A DNA stretch of 64,000 nucleotides from Coffea arabica (lineage: Eukaryota > Streptophyta > Magnoliopsida > Gentianales > Rubiaceae), in NCBI RefSeq assembly GCF_036785885.1, contig NC_092320.1, positions 20,461,557 to 20,525,556 of the forward strand, read 5' to 3'. Positions 46,522 through 59,097 of this stretch are shown in pieces (positions within the stretch are counted from its first letter, which is position 1; the number at the start of each line of letters is the position of its first letter). A program made the translations under genes and the position numbers. Below the pieces are notes generated by a model. That model was not told where the DNA came from and did no database searches. It saw only the letters and a list, made by a program, of their open reading frames with translations.

Positions 46522-47727
46522 ATGAACAAAATGTAATAAAAAGAGTAATTTTTCAAGAATTACTGTCAAATCCAAAAAAATTTGGATTCGCGCATGACAA
46601 TTTTCCAATTCAAGTCAAAGACCAGGGGGCATATTTCCAAATACAGTTGGGAAACGTCTTAGATTATTAGAAAATATCTTCTTTTCAGTAAAATTAGGAA
46701 GTTTAAGTTATTTTGGAAACTAGAAAATAGGAAGAGAAAAGGTCGGCTCCCATTTGATTAGTACTTGAGAGAGACAATTGCGTGCGACTCTGGGGCCTTG
46801 AAGAATAAGAGCCGCTTGGCTTTTCTCTTTGTTTTTGTCATTTCTTTGTTTTTCTTCTTTTGTTGAACGTTTGTGCAATTTCCTTCAATGGAATTGCATG
46901 AGTTACTTTCAATAGAAAGTATCTAAATTTCTTTTTCTAGTCAAAGGCCAATTTGAAGGTGCGATTCCAAACATATGTGAGGTCGAACTCATTTTATTCA
47001 TTCTTATTATTTTCTAGTATTCGTATACTTCCTGCTTTATGTTTTATGGTTGTTGTATTATTCAATTATTTTGGGCCCGAATTTTAGACTAATTCAATAA
47101 CTTAAAACCGATTAGAGTAATTAAGTCCGTAATTGTTTAATTATTCTAAATTAGTGGTAACTAGCATGATTGGGTTTGTGTCAGGGAAATATATGGGTTA
47201 ATTTGAAACAACCCTCGTAACGTGTTGTTTGGTTGGAATAGGGTTTCTCTAATTTTTGAAGTAATTGAGAAATTGAACTCTAAGGTCGTATTTAGAGTTA
47301 TTTCGTAATTAGGATAATGGCTAATGGTCGTACCTTGACTATTGATGATTTAAGGAGAAATTGACTGTCATTGCTTGTTTGGCAGTTATAACCTGTTTAT
47401 CAGTTTATAAGTGGAATTATTATTGTATCGATGATCAATTACGAGAATCATTTCCGAAGTTGCTTCTTGACTAGAACTTGTCCAATATTATTTGCGTCTT
47501 TATAATTTGCCATTTAATTTTTAGCTATTCATTATATTCAAGTAGTATAGTTTATTGTCATTTTTATTAAAAACCCCCCATATCCTGAACTCTAGAAGAA
47601 ACTAATTTCGCACAGTCCCTGAAAATTTGACCCTACTTACTGCTAGATGCAAAATTTGTATTCAATTTGAGCAGATATTTATTATTGTACAGTTTCGACA
47701 CCTGTTAAAATGATTGAACCCATTTAG

Positions 47728-49197
47728 TTCATTGGCTCTTTGATATATCAACATGATACAAAATTTGTATATTCTAAGACCGGGTAGTGTATGTACCCAC
47801 CCACAGTTGGTTTACAGAAATTAACATTACACGATGGTTGTAAACGTTATCAGCTATCATAAGAAAAATGAAAACCAAAAAGAAGTTTCTTATGAAACTA
47901 AACCTATATAACTTTTGGTGGAGTTTTAGAAAGGGTAAAATACAAATATTTCCCTATGGTTTGGCGTATGTACTCTTTTAACTTCTTGTGGTTTAGAAAC
48001 CTATAATTTAACCACTTGTAAGTGAAACTGTTAGATTTAATTGTCAAAGTTGTATAGCTAAACTTTTCAAATAAAATTATTATGAAATTATAAAATCACC
48101 CTTCAATTTAAAGTTAATATAATGTTCAAAATAAAATTTGATGACAAACATATACTTTTAGAAAAATTTAGATAAAAATGAAATTTTAGAAAAAAAAACT
48201 TATATTTGCTTTGTTTTCAATGCTATTTATTAAATTGCTACCACCGTGTTCAGCGGTGGAGCCATATATAATTGTCCACCCCTCCCTCAACATTGAGAAA
48301 ATTGTTTTTTAGGCTTAAAAAATTTAAAAATTTCAAGAATTGCTCTCTATTTGCCCCCTCCTAAAATCTTTAAGGCCCTCTTTTCTAAGTGCATTGCCCC
48401 CCAATGTCTATAAAATTCTCGTTTCGAGTGCTTTGCCCCCTCCCCTCCCCCTCCCCGACATCAAATAATTAAAAATTTCATAATTGTCACTATTTACAAG
48501 AATGTTAAAAACATAGATATTAATCCAAGTATAAGTTCTATCGATATTTCTAAACACAAATGGTAGAGTGGTTTTTATTATTAAATTTAGGTATAATTTA
48601 AACTTAAAAGCATATTTTATATAGAAAAAAATATATGTTTTACATAGCCCCTCATTTAATTTAATTCACTATTTCTGTGTTCTATATACTGTCGGAGATT
48701 GAACCCCTTGACCTTAGGGTCTTCACTTCGCCACTGATCGTGATAAAAAAAATTTTATACTTATTTTGTCTCATATAAAAGAGCAAATACAGATCCGAGT
48801 GGCAAGTGGCAACTAAGAATAAAGCATTGCCCTCATCATTGCCGTAGCATCCTTCCACCCTTTCCAAGAGTTGGTAAAATTATCGACCTACGAGAGATAT
48901 TAGGACAAAAAGAAAGAAAAGATGAGAAAGCAGTTGGTGGGTAAAGGCTTGCTGCAAATAGTTGTTTATGCTATCCATAAAACAAGCAATGATTTCCAAG
49001 CTTATGAGGGCAAATGACGAGAATCTTAGATGGATATCTTGCTAAAAGATGTGTCATCTGGCTACCACAGTCATCATGTTCCCGTCTCTTCATATAACCC
49101 ATAAAAAAAAAAATTCATTCACCATAAAATCTAGTCACAAACATATTTGCATAAAATCCCAGGTAGAATATCTAAAGACAGACATATTTGCACAAAA
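47728..49197 (+). repeat. Segmental duplication blocks II and III, unit 2 copy
   Basis: 47728-47776 and 48081-49197 match 5538-5591 and 5594-6730. The gap between contains sequence absent in unit 1, including a fragment near 47930-48050 with words typical of Mutator-like MITEs (CCCTATGGTTTGG, CTTGTGGTTTAGAAACC). Confidence 0.8.
48251..48736. mobile_element. hAT-like MITE, ancestral copy in unit 2
   Basis: This is the orthologous insertion of 5758-6243, also 486 bp, with ends CAGCGGTGGAGC and TTCGCCACTG. Confidence 0.7.
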
Positions 49198-50308
49198 TTT
49201 ATCTAAAACTTTATCTAAAATTCTTCTCTAATCTCTATCTAAACTTTATCTAAAAGACAGACATATTTTGTAAAATTCTTCTCTAATCTCTATCTTTGCA
49301 ACAATTTCGGACTAATCTTATGGCCCATCTTCATCGACTGGATACTGACATTATAGTCTAACTCAATCAACTGACTTTTTCTGAATAATTCTTGTGACTC
49401 AACTCTAAAAGCAAAAACACCCACACTAATTATTCCATTGTTGGGCCAATTCTTCAATGCTCACAGGCATCCCAAAATTAATTTCTTGGACCTAGAGTTC
49501 TGGTGCAAGATTTAGAATCCAAAAAATTTCATCAAAAAGCTATAGAAGATGAATTTTATTAAACCAATATATATGGGAAGACAATTCGTACGCATAAAAA
49601 TATGTGTAGGAGAAAAGAAATAAATCAACAATATAATATCAATAACGCCATAAAAACAAGTCTATCAAACTTTAACTCTTCTCTATTGACAAAATATTAA
49701 GACCCCCAGTCTTAACAATGACAATAAATTATCTTACATAATATAAGTTTCTAAACAATAAAACTACCATAACCTTACCCTAATCAACTACTAAAAACTT
49801 TATTTGATTAAAATTCTACTATTCAATAATAATATAGAAATTTCTTTTTCTTAGACTTGATTTAATATGCCAATAAAATTTGTAGAACAATCTGAAATGC
49901 AATTGATTACTTAAATCCTAGAAACTAGAACAGATGCTCAAAACTTACTATCTTAAGAGACTAAGGAAGCTCATCTAGCTAGAGGCAGGTATCTTGGTTC
50001 AAGGTGAAAATAATTGCATTAGAATTCGATTAAGGGAAAAAAAAAACCTAGTTTGAGTTCAGTCTAATCTCTTCAGTGGAGACATCCCTTGAGTTTCGTT
50101 AACCTCCATGGTAACATAGTCCAACCCGTTTTGATACACAAATGACAGTGAATAGTCATCTTTTCTCTGGAAAATTCTCCTCAACGGCTTCTGTTATTGT
50201 TTGGGTTGGAGGGTTATCTTCTTTTGGGTTCGCAATAAGTAAAGCCGCGGAATTTTCCCCCAAATCTTGAAATTATGAATTGTCTACTCCATTCTCAGTA
50301 TTTCCAAG
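49198..50308. other. Non-coding interval upstream of the Tat element
   Basis: Apart from duplication block IV (49547-49700), this is AT-rich sequence without recognisable genes. A short tandem AAACTTTATCTAAAA / TAATCTCTATCT repeat lies at 49200-49300. Confidence 0.5.
49547..49700 (+). repeat. Segmental duplication block IV, unit 2 copy
   Basis: This matches 7960-8107. Beyond it unit 2 keeps about 600 bp of host sequence before the Tat element. Confidence 0.7.
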
Positions 50309-50917
50309 TGAGGATGCTCACCTTGGCCACCCCGCATGTCCGAGGTGAACCCACTTCGTCCCTCATCAGAGCTCATCCGTGTCTTGGGCATAACCCCTGA
50401 GTTCGGCCGTATCCCTAGTCTACCGTGCAGGTGACTTCGGCACTTCCACCTCAGCTGCACGCTGATGATGTCGAACCACCTGACATCACCCGGGACCAGT
50501 GTTTTATCTGAAAAGCACTGGAGGCACTTAATGGCACCTGCACAATACTCTCCGTCATCATACCCAAAAGGCTACAGTGTCAGGGTCAGGCCTCCTGACA
50601 GGGGACAGAGCCGTAATGCCAGAGAGTGGGTCCCACTAGCATGAGCCTTCCGTTCTGTCCTCTACTCTCCTCCTATAAATACCCCACACACACTCCCAAC
50701 AAGTAAGCACACTGTTTATTCTCATATACTACTATTTTTCTCGTTCTCATACTAACTTGATCGTCGGAGTGATCCCAGGGGAAAAGCCCCGCCTTCCACT
50801 TCGACCGTGTAACCTCACTTCATTCCACCCGAGGTGAGATAATCGAGTTCACCTCTCCACATCAACAAGAGAGCTGATTTCGGTTGGACTAAGTACCCGC
50901 CAAAAATCACCTCTTCA
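50309..50917 (+). repeat. 5' LTR of the Tat element
   Basis: TG...CA ends. A TATA box TATAAATA lies at 50674-50681 inside CTCCTATAAATACCCC. Confidence 0.95.
50674..50681 (+). promoter_or_regulatory. TATA box of the Tat 5' LTR
   Basis: TATAAATA is followed by ACCCCACACACACTCCCAAC. The same string occurs at 59770-59777 in the 3' LTR. It would drive sense transcription of the element. Confidence 0.7.
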
Positions 50918-50919
50918 AT

Positions 50920-50936
50920 TGGCGCCGTCTGTGGGA
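50920..50936 (+). other. Primer-binding site of the Tat element
   Basis: TGGCGCCGTCTGTGGGA starts two bases after the LTR end. I do not assign the tRNA. Confidence 0.8.
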
Positions 50937-50953
50937 ACGAGACTACTACTAAA

Positions 50954-53116
50954 ATGAGATCCACGCGCTCCAGAAGCGGAAGAGTTCCCTCAACTGGGGT
51001 TGGGCAGACCTCGGGGGCCCAGCAAGATCGCATCTCTGAAGAACAGGGGTCCCAAAGGACCCAACCCAATAACGAGGACGCCATCGCCAAGATGGCCGAA
51101 TTCGTATCAGACAACCCTAACATTTTTGAGGAATTAGGGAGATACCTCAAAAGGCAGGGGAAAGAAAAGGCCGAGTCTTCCAAGCGGAGGCCAACGAATT
51201 CTCCTGAAGTGCCCTCAGGTGAGGACTCTGATGAGGGGCGTCTTTCTCGGAGTACCTCTAGGCGCACCTCTTCCAAGGCAACCTCCAAAATTGCCTCCAT
51301 CTCCCTGGCGTTTTTCCGGGGACTGCTAGGGAAACGGGCCGAGGACCCACCTCGGCGTCCCGGAAGCCTAGCTTCTGACTACATGAGGGCTCCGCCCTTC
51401 ACTGATGACATCAATGGGAAAATGGTGCCCCCGAATTTTAAACTTCCAAACTTGCACACCTATGACGGCCGAAGTGACCCCGAGAATCACCTCCGCGCCT
51501 TCATCTCCGCATTCCGACTCTACTGCGTCCCCGACGCCGTGATCTGTCGGGTTTTCCCCATCTTCCTATATGGGACTGTCCGGAAGTGGTTATGGAGTTT
51601 AGAACCAAGGAGCATTTCCTCCCTGGATGAGCTGATAGACCGGTTCATCCACCGCTTTGTGTCGTCCCAACCCATTACTAAAACTTCAGCTTACCTCCTG
51701 AATTTGCAACAGATTCCCGGCGAGTCACTGCGCTCATATGCGCAGAGGTTCAATGAGGAGAACGTACAGATACCTGATCAAAATGAGCAAGTTATCATAG
51801 CCGCTTTCACCAACGGGTTGATTGCGGGAATCTTCAACACCGAAATACATCGAGACTACCCCCGCACACTTCGGAAACTTTGGGAACAAGTTGACCAAGG
51901 AATCCAAAGTGAGGACGTGAATCGCATGAAGCGGAAGGCCCAAGCAGCCCGTACCGGGCAAGAATCCCGGAGGAGAAAGGACACCGGCCGAGCTGAACAA
52001 GGCCCCGGCAGCTCATCCAGCCAGTTCCGAGACCGCCGAAGCGTCTTCGATCGGATCGTGAAGGGGAGGTCGTCCACCTCGGATGCCGAGCTGACACCCC
52101 TCAATTCCAGCCGATCCCATGTTTTGGCTGTGATGAGGCAGAACCACCTCGGTCGAACTCCTCCTGAGATCCCAGGAAGAAGGGATAAGAGGAATTCCAA
52201 CCTCTACTGTGCCTACCACCGAGATGTGGGGCACGAGACCGAAGACTGTAATGACTTGAAACGAGAAATTGAAAATCTGATCCGACAAGGATACCTGAAG
52301 CAATTCATCCGTAAAGATGGGGGCTTCAACCGAAGCGCCTCCCACCGGGAGAGCCGAGATCCTCACCGAGAAGACAGGCGGGACACTAAGTTTCAATGCC
52401 GAGATCCCGAGGACCGAAAGGGGGATCAGAGGCCTCCACGCGACGGATCACCAGGCTACGGCCCAAATATTGTCGGGGTGATCAACACCATCTCGGGTGG
52501 CCCCACGGGAGGAGACAGCCAGAACTCCCGAAAAAGGACCTACCGCCAAACCAGTATGGAGGTGGCCGAGCCAAGTTTCAAGCTGTCCGAGGATATAACC
52601 TATGGTCCCCGTGACCCTGTACCCGCCGCCTCCAGTAATCACGAGACCCTCGTGATCGAGATCATTACTAATAATTATATAGTCAAAAAGGTCTATGTTG
52701 ACCCCGAAAGCTCGGTAGACGTCCTGTACTACCGAACTTTCGAGAGTTTGAAGCTGACCCGGGAGCAATTCACTCCGGTCAGAACTCCCCTTGTCGGTTT
52801 CGGGGGACACGTCGTCCACCCGGAGGGCATGGTGACCCTGATGGTAACTATCGGGTGTCATCCACGCTGCCGAACTGTGCTTGTCAGTTTTGCGGTGGTC
52901 AAAGCAGACTCCCCCTACAACATGCTGATAGGCCGGCCCACGCTCAACGCCTTGAGAGCCGTATACTCCACCTACCACCTGAGTTTTAAATTCTCAACAC
53001 CTGCGGGGGTGGCCGAGGTGAGCAGCGACGTGGGCGCCGCCCGGGAATGCTACCTCGCCACCATTCAAGCAGCAGTCACACCCCGCCCTTACCGAGGTCA
53101 GAAGAAAAGAGACTAG
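50954..53116 (+). CDS. Gag-protease polyprotein of the Tat element
   Basis: An open 720-residue frame starts 17 bp after the PBS. A basic/serine-rich N-terminus leads to the Retrotrans_gag core (FLYGTVRKWLWSLEPRSISS, then GESLRSYAQRFNEENVQ). A knuckle of the form CX2HX4HX4C (CAYHRDVGHETEDC) lies near residues 420-433. The protease-like domain has VDPESSVDVLYY and later NMLIGRPTLNALRAVYS. The usual catalytic triad in this lineage has Gly where this copy has Glu (D-P-E-S-S), so protease activity is doubtful. The frame ends with TAG at 53114, just before pol resumes in another frame. Confidence 0.9.
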   Translation: MRSTRSRSGRVPSTGVGQTSGAQQDRISEEQGSQRTQPNNEDAIAKMAEFVSDNPNIFEELGRYLKRQGKEKAESSKRRPTNSPEVPSGEDSDEGRLSRSTSRRTSSKATSKIASISLAFFRGLLGKRAEDPPRRPGSLASDYMRAPPFTDDINGKMVPPNFKLPNLHTYDGRSDPENHLRAFISAFRLYCVPDAVICRVFPIFLYGTVRKWLWSLEPRSISSLDELIDRFIHRFVSSQPITKTSAYLLNLQQIPGESLRSYAQRFNEENVQIPDQNEQVIIAAFTNGLIAGIFNTEIHRDYPRTLRKLWEQVDQGIQSEDVNRMKRKAQAARTGQESRRRKDTGRAEQGPGSSSSQFRDRRSVFDRIVKGRSSTSDAELTPLNSSRSHVLAVMRQNHLGRTPPEIPGRRDKRNSNLYCAYHRDVGHETEDCNDLKREIENLIRQGYLKQFIRKDGGFNRSASHRESRDPHREDRRDTKFQCRDPEDRKGDQRPPRDGSPGYGPNIVGVINTISGGPTGGDSQNSRKRTYRQTSMEVAEPSFKLSEDITYGPRDPVPAASSNHETLVIEIITNNYIVKKVYVDPESSVDVLYYRTFESLKLTREQFTPVRTPLVGFGGHVVHPEGMVTLMVTIGCHPRCRTVLVSFAVVKADSPYNMLIGRPTLNALRAVYSTYHLSFKFSTPAGVAEVSSDVGAARECYLATIQAAVTPRPYRGQKKRD

Positions 53117-56100
53117 CGGTCCTCTCCATAGACTGCATCGACCCTCAGAAGGCAGGAGAGCCCAACAGGCTTGAGTCCGGGGATGAGGTGGAACAAGTGG
53201 TCTTGAATGAAGCGAAACCTGACCAAGTGGTCCAAGTAGGGGCCGGACTCCCCTCACCCCTGAAAGAAGAAATGATCTCCCTGATCGAGGACCACCGGGA
53301 CGTCTTCGCGTGGTCCGCAGATGAAGTGGTCGGAGTGCCACCCGAGCTCATGATTCACCAACTCAACGTTAACCCACAGGCCCGACCTGTGCGGCAGAAA
53401 CGAAGGCATTTCGGCCCCGAACGTAGCAAGGCATATCAGATGAGGTCAACAAACTCTTGCCCGCCAACATGATCCATGAGATCCAATACCCCACCTGGCT
53501 GTCCAATCCAATCATGGTCAAAAAGGACATCGGTGGATGGAAAATGTGTGTGGACTTCACCGACTTCAATAAGGCCTGCCCCAAAGATTGCTACCCCCTG
53601 CCGAGAATAGACGCCCTCGTCGACTCGGCAATGGGACACGTGATCCTCTGCTTCCTGGATGCCTTCAAAGGGTATCATCAGATAGGAATGAGTGAAGAGA
53701 ATCAAGAGAAAACGGCGTTCTACACGGACCAATGTGTTTATTGTTATACTACCATGCCGTTCGGTCTAAAGAACGCCGGGGCGACCTACTAAAAACTGAT
53801 CAACTGACTCTTCAAGAATCAGATCGACCGCAATGTGGAGGCCTATGTGGACGACATCCTCGTCAAAAGTCTCACCACTTCATCCTTTCTGTCAGACGTG
53901 AGGGAGGTCTTCGGTGTCCTACGGGACTTAAGGATGAAGCTAAATTCCAAAAAGTGCGTCTTCGGAGTCACCTCGAAAAAATTCTTGGGGTATCTGGTTT
54001 CCCACCGGGGAATCGAGACCAACCCCGACAAGGTCAAAGCCATTCAGGACATGTCCCCACCTCGGAACATCCGAGAAGTCCAAAAGCTGAATGGACGCCT
54101 GGCCGCGTTGAATCGCTTCTTGCCCCAATCTGTTGAGAAAGCTCTGCCCTTCTTTAAGGTGCTAAAAAAGGCTGATCAGTTTACCTGGACTGAGGAGTGT
54201 CAGGTTGCCTTCGACAAGTTAAAGTAGTACCTCCATCACCTACCAACTCTCGCTTCACCTCGGCCCGAGAAGAAGCTATACCTCTACCTCTCCGCAGCCG
54301 ACGAGGCTGTTAGCGCTGTTCTTATCCGGGATGAGTGCACTCAAGTGCCAGTCTACTACGTCAGCCGAGCTCTCCCCGGGCCAGAGACTCGATACACTCA
54401 GGTGGAAAAACTGGTGTTGGAACTAATCCATGCAGCTCGGCGACTGAAACCCTACTTCCTTACTCATCCCATCTTCGTCAGGACCGACCAGCCCATTCGG
54501 CAGATATTGGTGCGACCCGAGCCTTCCGGTCGCCTCACCAAGTGGGCTGTCGAATTGGCAGAGTATGACTTGTCATATGAGCCCCGCACAGCCATAAAAG
54601 CACAACCTTTAGCCGACTTCCTTGCCGAACTCACCTTCACAGAAGGTCAAGAGTCCACCTCCGCCTTTGTCGAGGTGTCCACCCCATCCCTGTGGACATT
54701 GTATGTAGATGGATCCTCTAATGGAGAGGGCAGCGGAGCTGGATTCTCCCAGGGAGAAGTGTGCACGTACGCCCTCCGCTTTGGCTTCCCAGCCACCAAT
54801 AATGAAGTCGAGTACGAGGCCTTAATTGCTGGACTCCAGCTGGCCCGCAAGCTTGGCGCCCAGCGAATCCACGTCCGCAGTGACTCCCAACTCGTTGTAC
54901 GCCAAGTTCTTGGTGAATACGAGGCCAAGGATGAGACCATGCAACGGTACCTCTCCAAAGTTCACCAACTCACCGCGTACTTCGAGTCTTTCGAAATCCA
55001 AAGAATACCCCGGTCCCAAAATAAGCGAGCCGACGCCTTATCCCGACTGGCTTCTACGTCATTCTCTGATCTCAACAAAACAGTTTTAGTGGAAGTCCTG
55101 AGTGAACCGGGATACGTGGAAGAGGTGGCCTGTCCCGTGCACTCTGAAGACACTTGGATGACCCCGTTCATCCTTTTCTTGGGTCAGGGAACCCTCCCCG
55201 AAGACCGAGCCGAGGCGAGAAGGATACAACGTAAGGCGGCTCGGTACGCTCTCCGCGATGGAGAGCTGTACAAACGCTCCTATTTCGGCCCATGGCTGAG
55301 GTGTGTCACTCCCGAAACAGGACGCCACGTCCTCCACGAGATCCACGAAGGTCTGTGTGGAGGTCACGTCGGCCACAGAATGCTAGCCAAGAAGGTTTTG
55401 CTTCTTGGATTTTTCTGGCCCTTTGTTCGGCAAGACGCCCAGGACCTCGTTCTCGACTGTCCTTCCTGCCAAGTCTACGCACCCGAGCACCACCAGCCCT
55501 CAAATTTCATGGTTCCCATCACCTCACCCTGACCGTTTGAGCAATGGGGGACAGACATCATAGGTCCTTTCCCCAGAACCGCCGGGGGTTATACATTCCT
55601 GATAATCGCTGTGAATTACTTCACCAAGTGGGTGGAGGCCGAGCCTCTGAGGACCATCACCAGATTGACAATTCAAAAATTCTTTTGAAAATGCATTGTC
55701 TGCCGCTTCGGCATACCTCAGGTCATCATCTCGGACAACGGGAGGCAGTTTGCCGAGAACCCCTTCAAAACTTGGTGCAAAAACCTCGGCATCAAACAAC
55801 ATTTCACTTCGGTGGGCCACCCCCAGGCCAACGGTCAAGCAGAAAACTTCAACCGAACTCTCTTGCATGGTCTCAAGACCCGACTACACCGAGTTGGAAC
55901 ATCTTGGGTCGAAGAACTCCCCAGTGTCCTGTGGTCTTATCGGACCACGCCGAGGTCAGCCACGCAAGAGACCCCCTTCTCTTTGACCTACGGAGCCGAG
56001 GCTGTCATCCCTACCGAGATCCTTATCCCCAACCCTCGGCTCGCAGCCTATGCAGCCGAGGTGAACAACGAAGAGAGACAGCTGGATCTCGACCTCGTCG

Positions 56101-56387
56101 ATGAGCAAAGGGACCTCGCCTCAGCTCGGATAGCCTCCTACAAGAGTACTTTGGCCCACTATTACAATGCCCGCGTCAGACACCGTAGATTCCAGTCAGG
56201 GAACTTGGTTCTCAGAAAAAACTCAGTCAGCCGAGCTGAACCGCAAGGGAAATTGTACCCGAAATGGGAAGGCCCTTACCGAGTTGTGGAATCTAACCTT
56301 AAGGGATATTGTAAACTGAGCTACCGGGATGGCTCATTAGTGCCGAGGTCTTGGCACGCCGAGAACCTTAAGTTGTATTATGCTTGA
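53105..56387 (+). pseudogene. Pol region of the Tat element: RT, two RNase H domains, integrase, with stops
   Basis: The linker and start of RT are in frame 1 (to about 53437), then the rest is in frame 0. RT shows FTDFNKACPKDCYPLPRID, TMPFGLKNAGATY and the catalytic YVDD near 53845-53856. The first RNase H-like region follows (YVSRALPGPETRYTQVEK). The second, archaeal-type domain begins LYVDGSSNGEGSGAG near 54700. Integrase has an HHCC zinc domain (HEGLCGGHVGH, CPSCQ), then core motifs WGTDIIGPF, ISDNGRQF and GQAENFNRTL, carrying D, D and E. No chromodomain is seen. Stops at 53790, 53805, 54225, 55530 and 55686 all lie in frame 0. Most fall where relatives have Gln, Arg or Trp, as expected from C-to-T or G-to-A changes. 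Confidence 0.9.
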
Positions 56388-56627
56388 ACATTTTACTAAG
56401 TTGTGACTTCATATGTCTTGTTATTTTCAACACTCGGATGTTACACATCCGCTATCAAAAAAATAAGGGGGACAAGTAAGGGACGAAGCGAGAAATAAAA
56501 AGTGCCGAGATGAGAAAAAATAGACATTTCATTTAAAGAGACAAGGCAATACAAAAAAACATGACCGGGATCAGAAGTGCTGCTAAGCACCTCCCACCTC
56601 GGCGTCCCACCTAAACACCTAACGAGT

Positions 56628-58916
56628 CTAGTCTTCCGTCTCGGCTCCATTCCCGGTCTTGGCTCCCTCCTGGGCAGCCTTCTCGCTGGTCTCTTCCCCG
56701 CCGGGGTGAAGCTCATCCCCTCCAGGCACTTCGCCCACCTTCTCGCCGAGGTCTCCATCAATTTCCTCCCCCTCGTCCTCCTCGAACGCTTCATCGAGTT
56801 CGGACAGCCACTTATTGAACTCCTCCTGGACTTTGGCCAGATTCCTTCCCGCCTGGAGGCCCTCGGCCAACCGATCGCACAACTCCTTAGAGTTCTCGTT
56901 GTAGTTGGCATGGTTCCTAAAGGACTCCAAGGCTTCGGAGGAGAGGTGAGCTGCGACCTCGTCCACGGCTGAAGTGAAGCCGAACATAAAGCTCGGCGTG
57001 AGCAGTTGGCCGAGATCCCTAGTGAAGGGCTCAGACTTCCGAAATGCGTCCACGGCCGAGACTCTAGCACCCTCGAGATCTTGTTCATGGGACTTCTTCA
57101 CCTCGTCCCCCCTCTTCTGCTCTTCCTCGAGAGCTGATTTGAGACTATTCATTGTAGTCTCGGTCTCCTCACCCTTAGTTTCGGCTTCCTGAAGTCGCCT
57201 TTAAAACTCCGATTTCTCGGATTCGGACACCGCCAGTTTTTTCTCCAACTTAGAGATCTGTTTCTGCAGCTTGCCTGTGTCCTGCTCCTCGACCAGAGCA
57301 CAGTATCGGTGTGTCATCTCGGCCACAAAGGCTGAGTTGGAAGCTGTGGTCACCATGAGACTTTGAACCATCTCGGCCGGGGTCAGCTTCTTCATGAACT
57401 CCAAGTCCCTTGGCAAGGTGGAGTGCATCACTAGCTCTTGGGCAACCCGAGGATGGTTGCACCTGTCGTTGACCGTAACTTTCCAATTCGGACACCAATG
57501 CTCGCCGGGGTGTGTCTTCTCCTTCCCGGAAAACACCGGGGGGCTATGGAAACGATTCCATAGCGAGGTCCCCGAGACTGCATTTACAGGAGGTTTCAGC
57601 TGCTTGCCTCGGCCATGAGGAGGGGGGAGTGCCGTAGTGACCACTTCGAGGGGTACCCCTTCGGGCACCGGCGAGGTGGATCCTGAGGTTACGGCGGCCG
57701 AGCTACTTTGCGTGGCTGTAGTAGGAGTGTCCTGGGCTGCCGAGATCTTGGCCGCCTGTCCTTTTTTCTTCTTTGGCTGAGGTGCCGAGGTCTCACCAGA
57801 GTCTTTCCTCTTCGACCTCTTGGCCACCTCGGTTGAGCCAGCAGTGATGATGTCGGACAACTTGACCACTGCACAAGAACCAAACATTATTATTTGCCAC
57901 AGCCGAAGTGAAAGAAAAGTTATGAAAGAAAAATTACAAGGTCTCGTAAGTTTAGTGGAAAAGAAAGGAGGCTTGGTAGGACTGATCATGGCTCGACTGA
58001 TTCCCCCATCGACCAGCACGGCCTCGGGGTAGTCATTACTGAACAGCCGAAGTCCAGACCCCATCAACTTCTGGAAGGACCCCTCTTCGTGGTCCCCAAC
58101 TGAGGGGTCGGCCTTTGATTTAATGGGCCTCCACCAAAAATTCCAAGGGAAGTCCACGGCTGGAACGAAGACGAAGTCACGCTTCCAGTTCTTTATCGAA
58201 GAGGGAGCACCGATCACGAGTTTTGGGATGGAGTTATTCCGATTGCAGATGTAGAACCATCCCTTGTCCGTCCCGTGTGCCTTGAGAGTGTAGCATCGGC
58301 GGAAGAGGTCCACGGAAGGAGTCACCTCTTGATGTCGGCACAACATCTCGAACCCCACGAGAATGCGGACCGCGTTCGGGGTGAGTTGGGTAATTCTCAC
58401 GTGGAAGTGACGAAGTACGTCCCTGAAGAATCTCGACGTCTGCATTCTCAGCCCAACTTCCAGCTGTTGGACGTAGATCGCCACCATGCCCATAGGGGGC
58501 TTCTCGGCTGAGTCGTCTGGCCCAAGCGAGGTGATGAGATACCCCGGCCGGAAGGGATATTTCCTTATCACCCTCTCAGCCCTGTCTCTTCCCATACGAC
58601 TTCTAAATTTCGGCATCTTGCCGAAGTCTATGTTAGCTACATCTTTCAGAGTGATTGGCTGCAATACGCCCTCGTCGTGCGGTATCTCAGTTCCGAGCTC
58701 GCTATTGTAGACGACCTCGGAACCACCCTCACTCATCTCGGATGACTCCGAATCCGAGGCTGCCTCGCTGGTTCCCACTTCGGCCGACCCCTCCGTATCA
58801 CTAGGGGTAGATCTCTCTGAGCTGGATGAAGTCGGCACCTCCAAGGTGTCCGGTCCCTCCTCGATCTGGTAGCTCGGTGTCACAGTTTCTTTATGGGTCT
58901 TAGCTATTTTGGCCAT
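56628..58916 (-). CDS. Antisense extra ORF of the Tat element, putative gypsy-type transposon domain
   Basis: It reads from the ATG at 58916 to a stop at 56628, opposite to gag-pol. One in-frame TAA at 57201 interrupts it, where CAA is likely ancestral. An intron of 69 bp is inferred at 57869-57937 by comparison with 10123-10193, with GTAATT donor and TTGTGCAG acceptor. Being a multiple of three, it can also be read through. The N-terminus is acidic and serine-rich. Residues of about 110-270 resemble the Pfam 'putative gypsy type transposon' family (GMVAIYVQQLEVGLRMQTSR, RITQLTPNAVRILVGFEMLC). A basic, nuclear-signal-like stretch follows, then a coiled coil and an acidic tail. Extra antisense ORFs are known in Tat-group elements; their role is not established. 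Regulation is by its own TATA box at 59090-59097. Confidence 0.82.
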
Positions 58917-59089
58917 GTGTGTAAGACGAGATGGAAAGAAAGATACTTACTGTTGACTATGGTATCGAACGAAGATGATGACTTCGGCTGTAATCTCGGC
59001 TGGCAGGATTGATCTCGGCAACACTCGTAAATTTTGCAAGTCGCGGGCAAAGAAAGAAAGTGATGGGCCATACGGTGAAAAGGACCCCC

Positions 59090-59097
59090 TATTTATA
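59090..59097 (-). promoter_or_regulatory. TATA box of the antisense ORF in the Tat element
   Basis: TATAAATA on the minus strand lies 174 bp upstream of the ATG at 58916, in CCCTTATAAATAGGGGGTCC. An equivalent sits at 9044-9051 in the decayed relative. Confidence 0.65.

Larger units (their letters stand above)
44355..47713. mobile_element. Nested solo LTRs in unit 2
   Basis: An outer LTR, related to that of the gag-protease element in unit 1, is split into about 44360-44533 and 46527-47707. It reads on the plus strand and ends CACCTGTTA. Inside it sits a complete LTR at 44534-46521 on the minus strand. No internal retroelement coding region remains in either, so both look like products of LTR-LTR recombination. 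The outer left boundary is approximate. Confidence 0.7.

Noticed and set aside
53732..56104. Additional plus-strand frames overlapping the Tat pol
   Set aside because: They are shifted frames of RT and integrase with no independent support.
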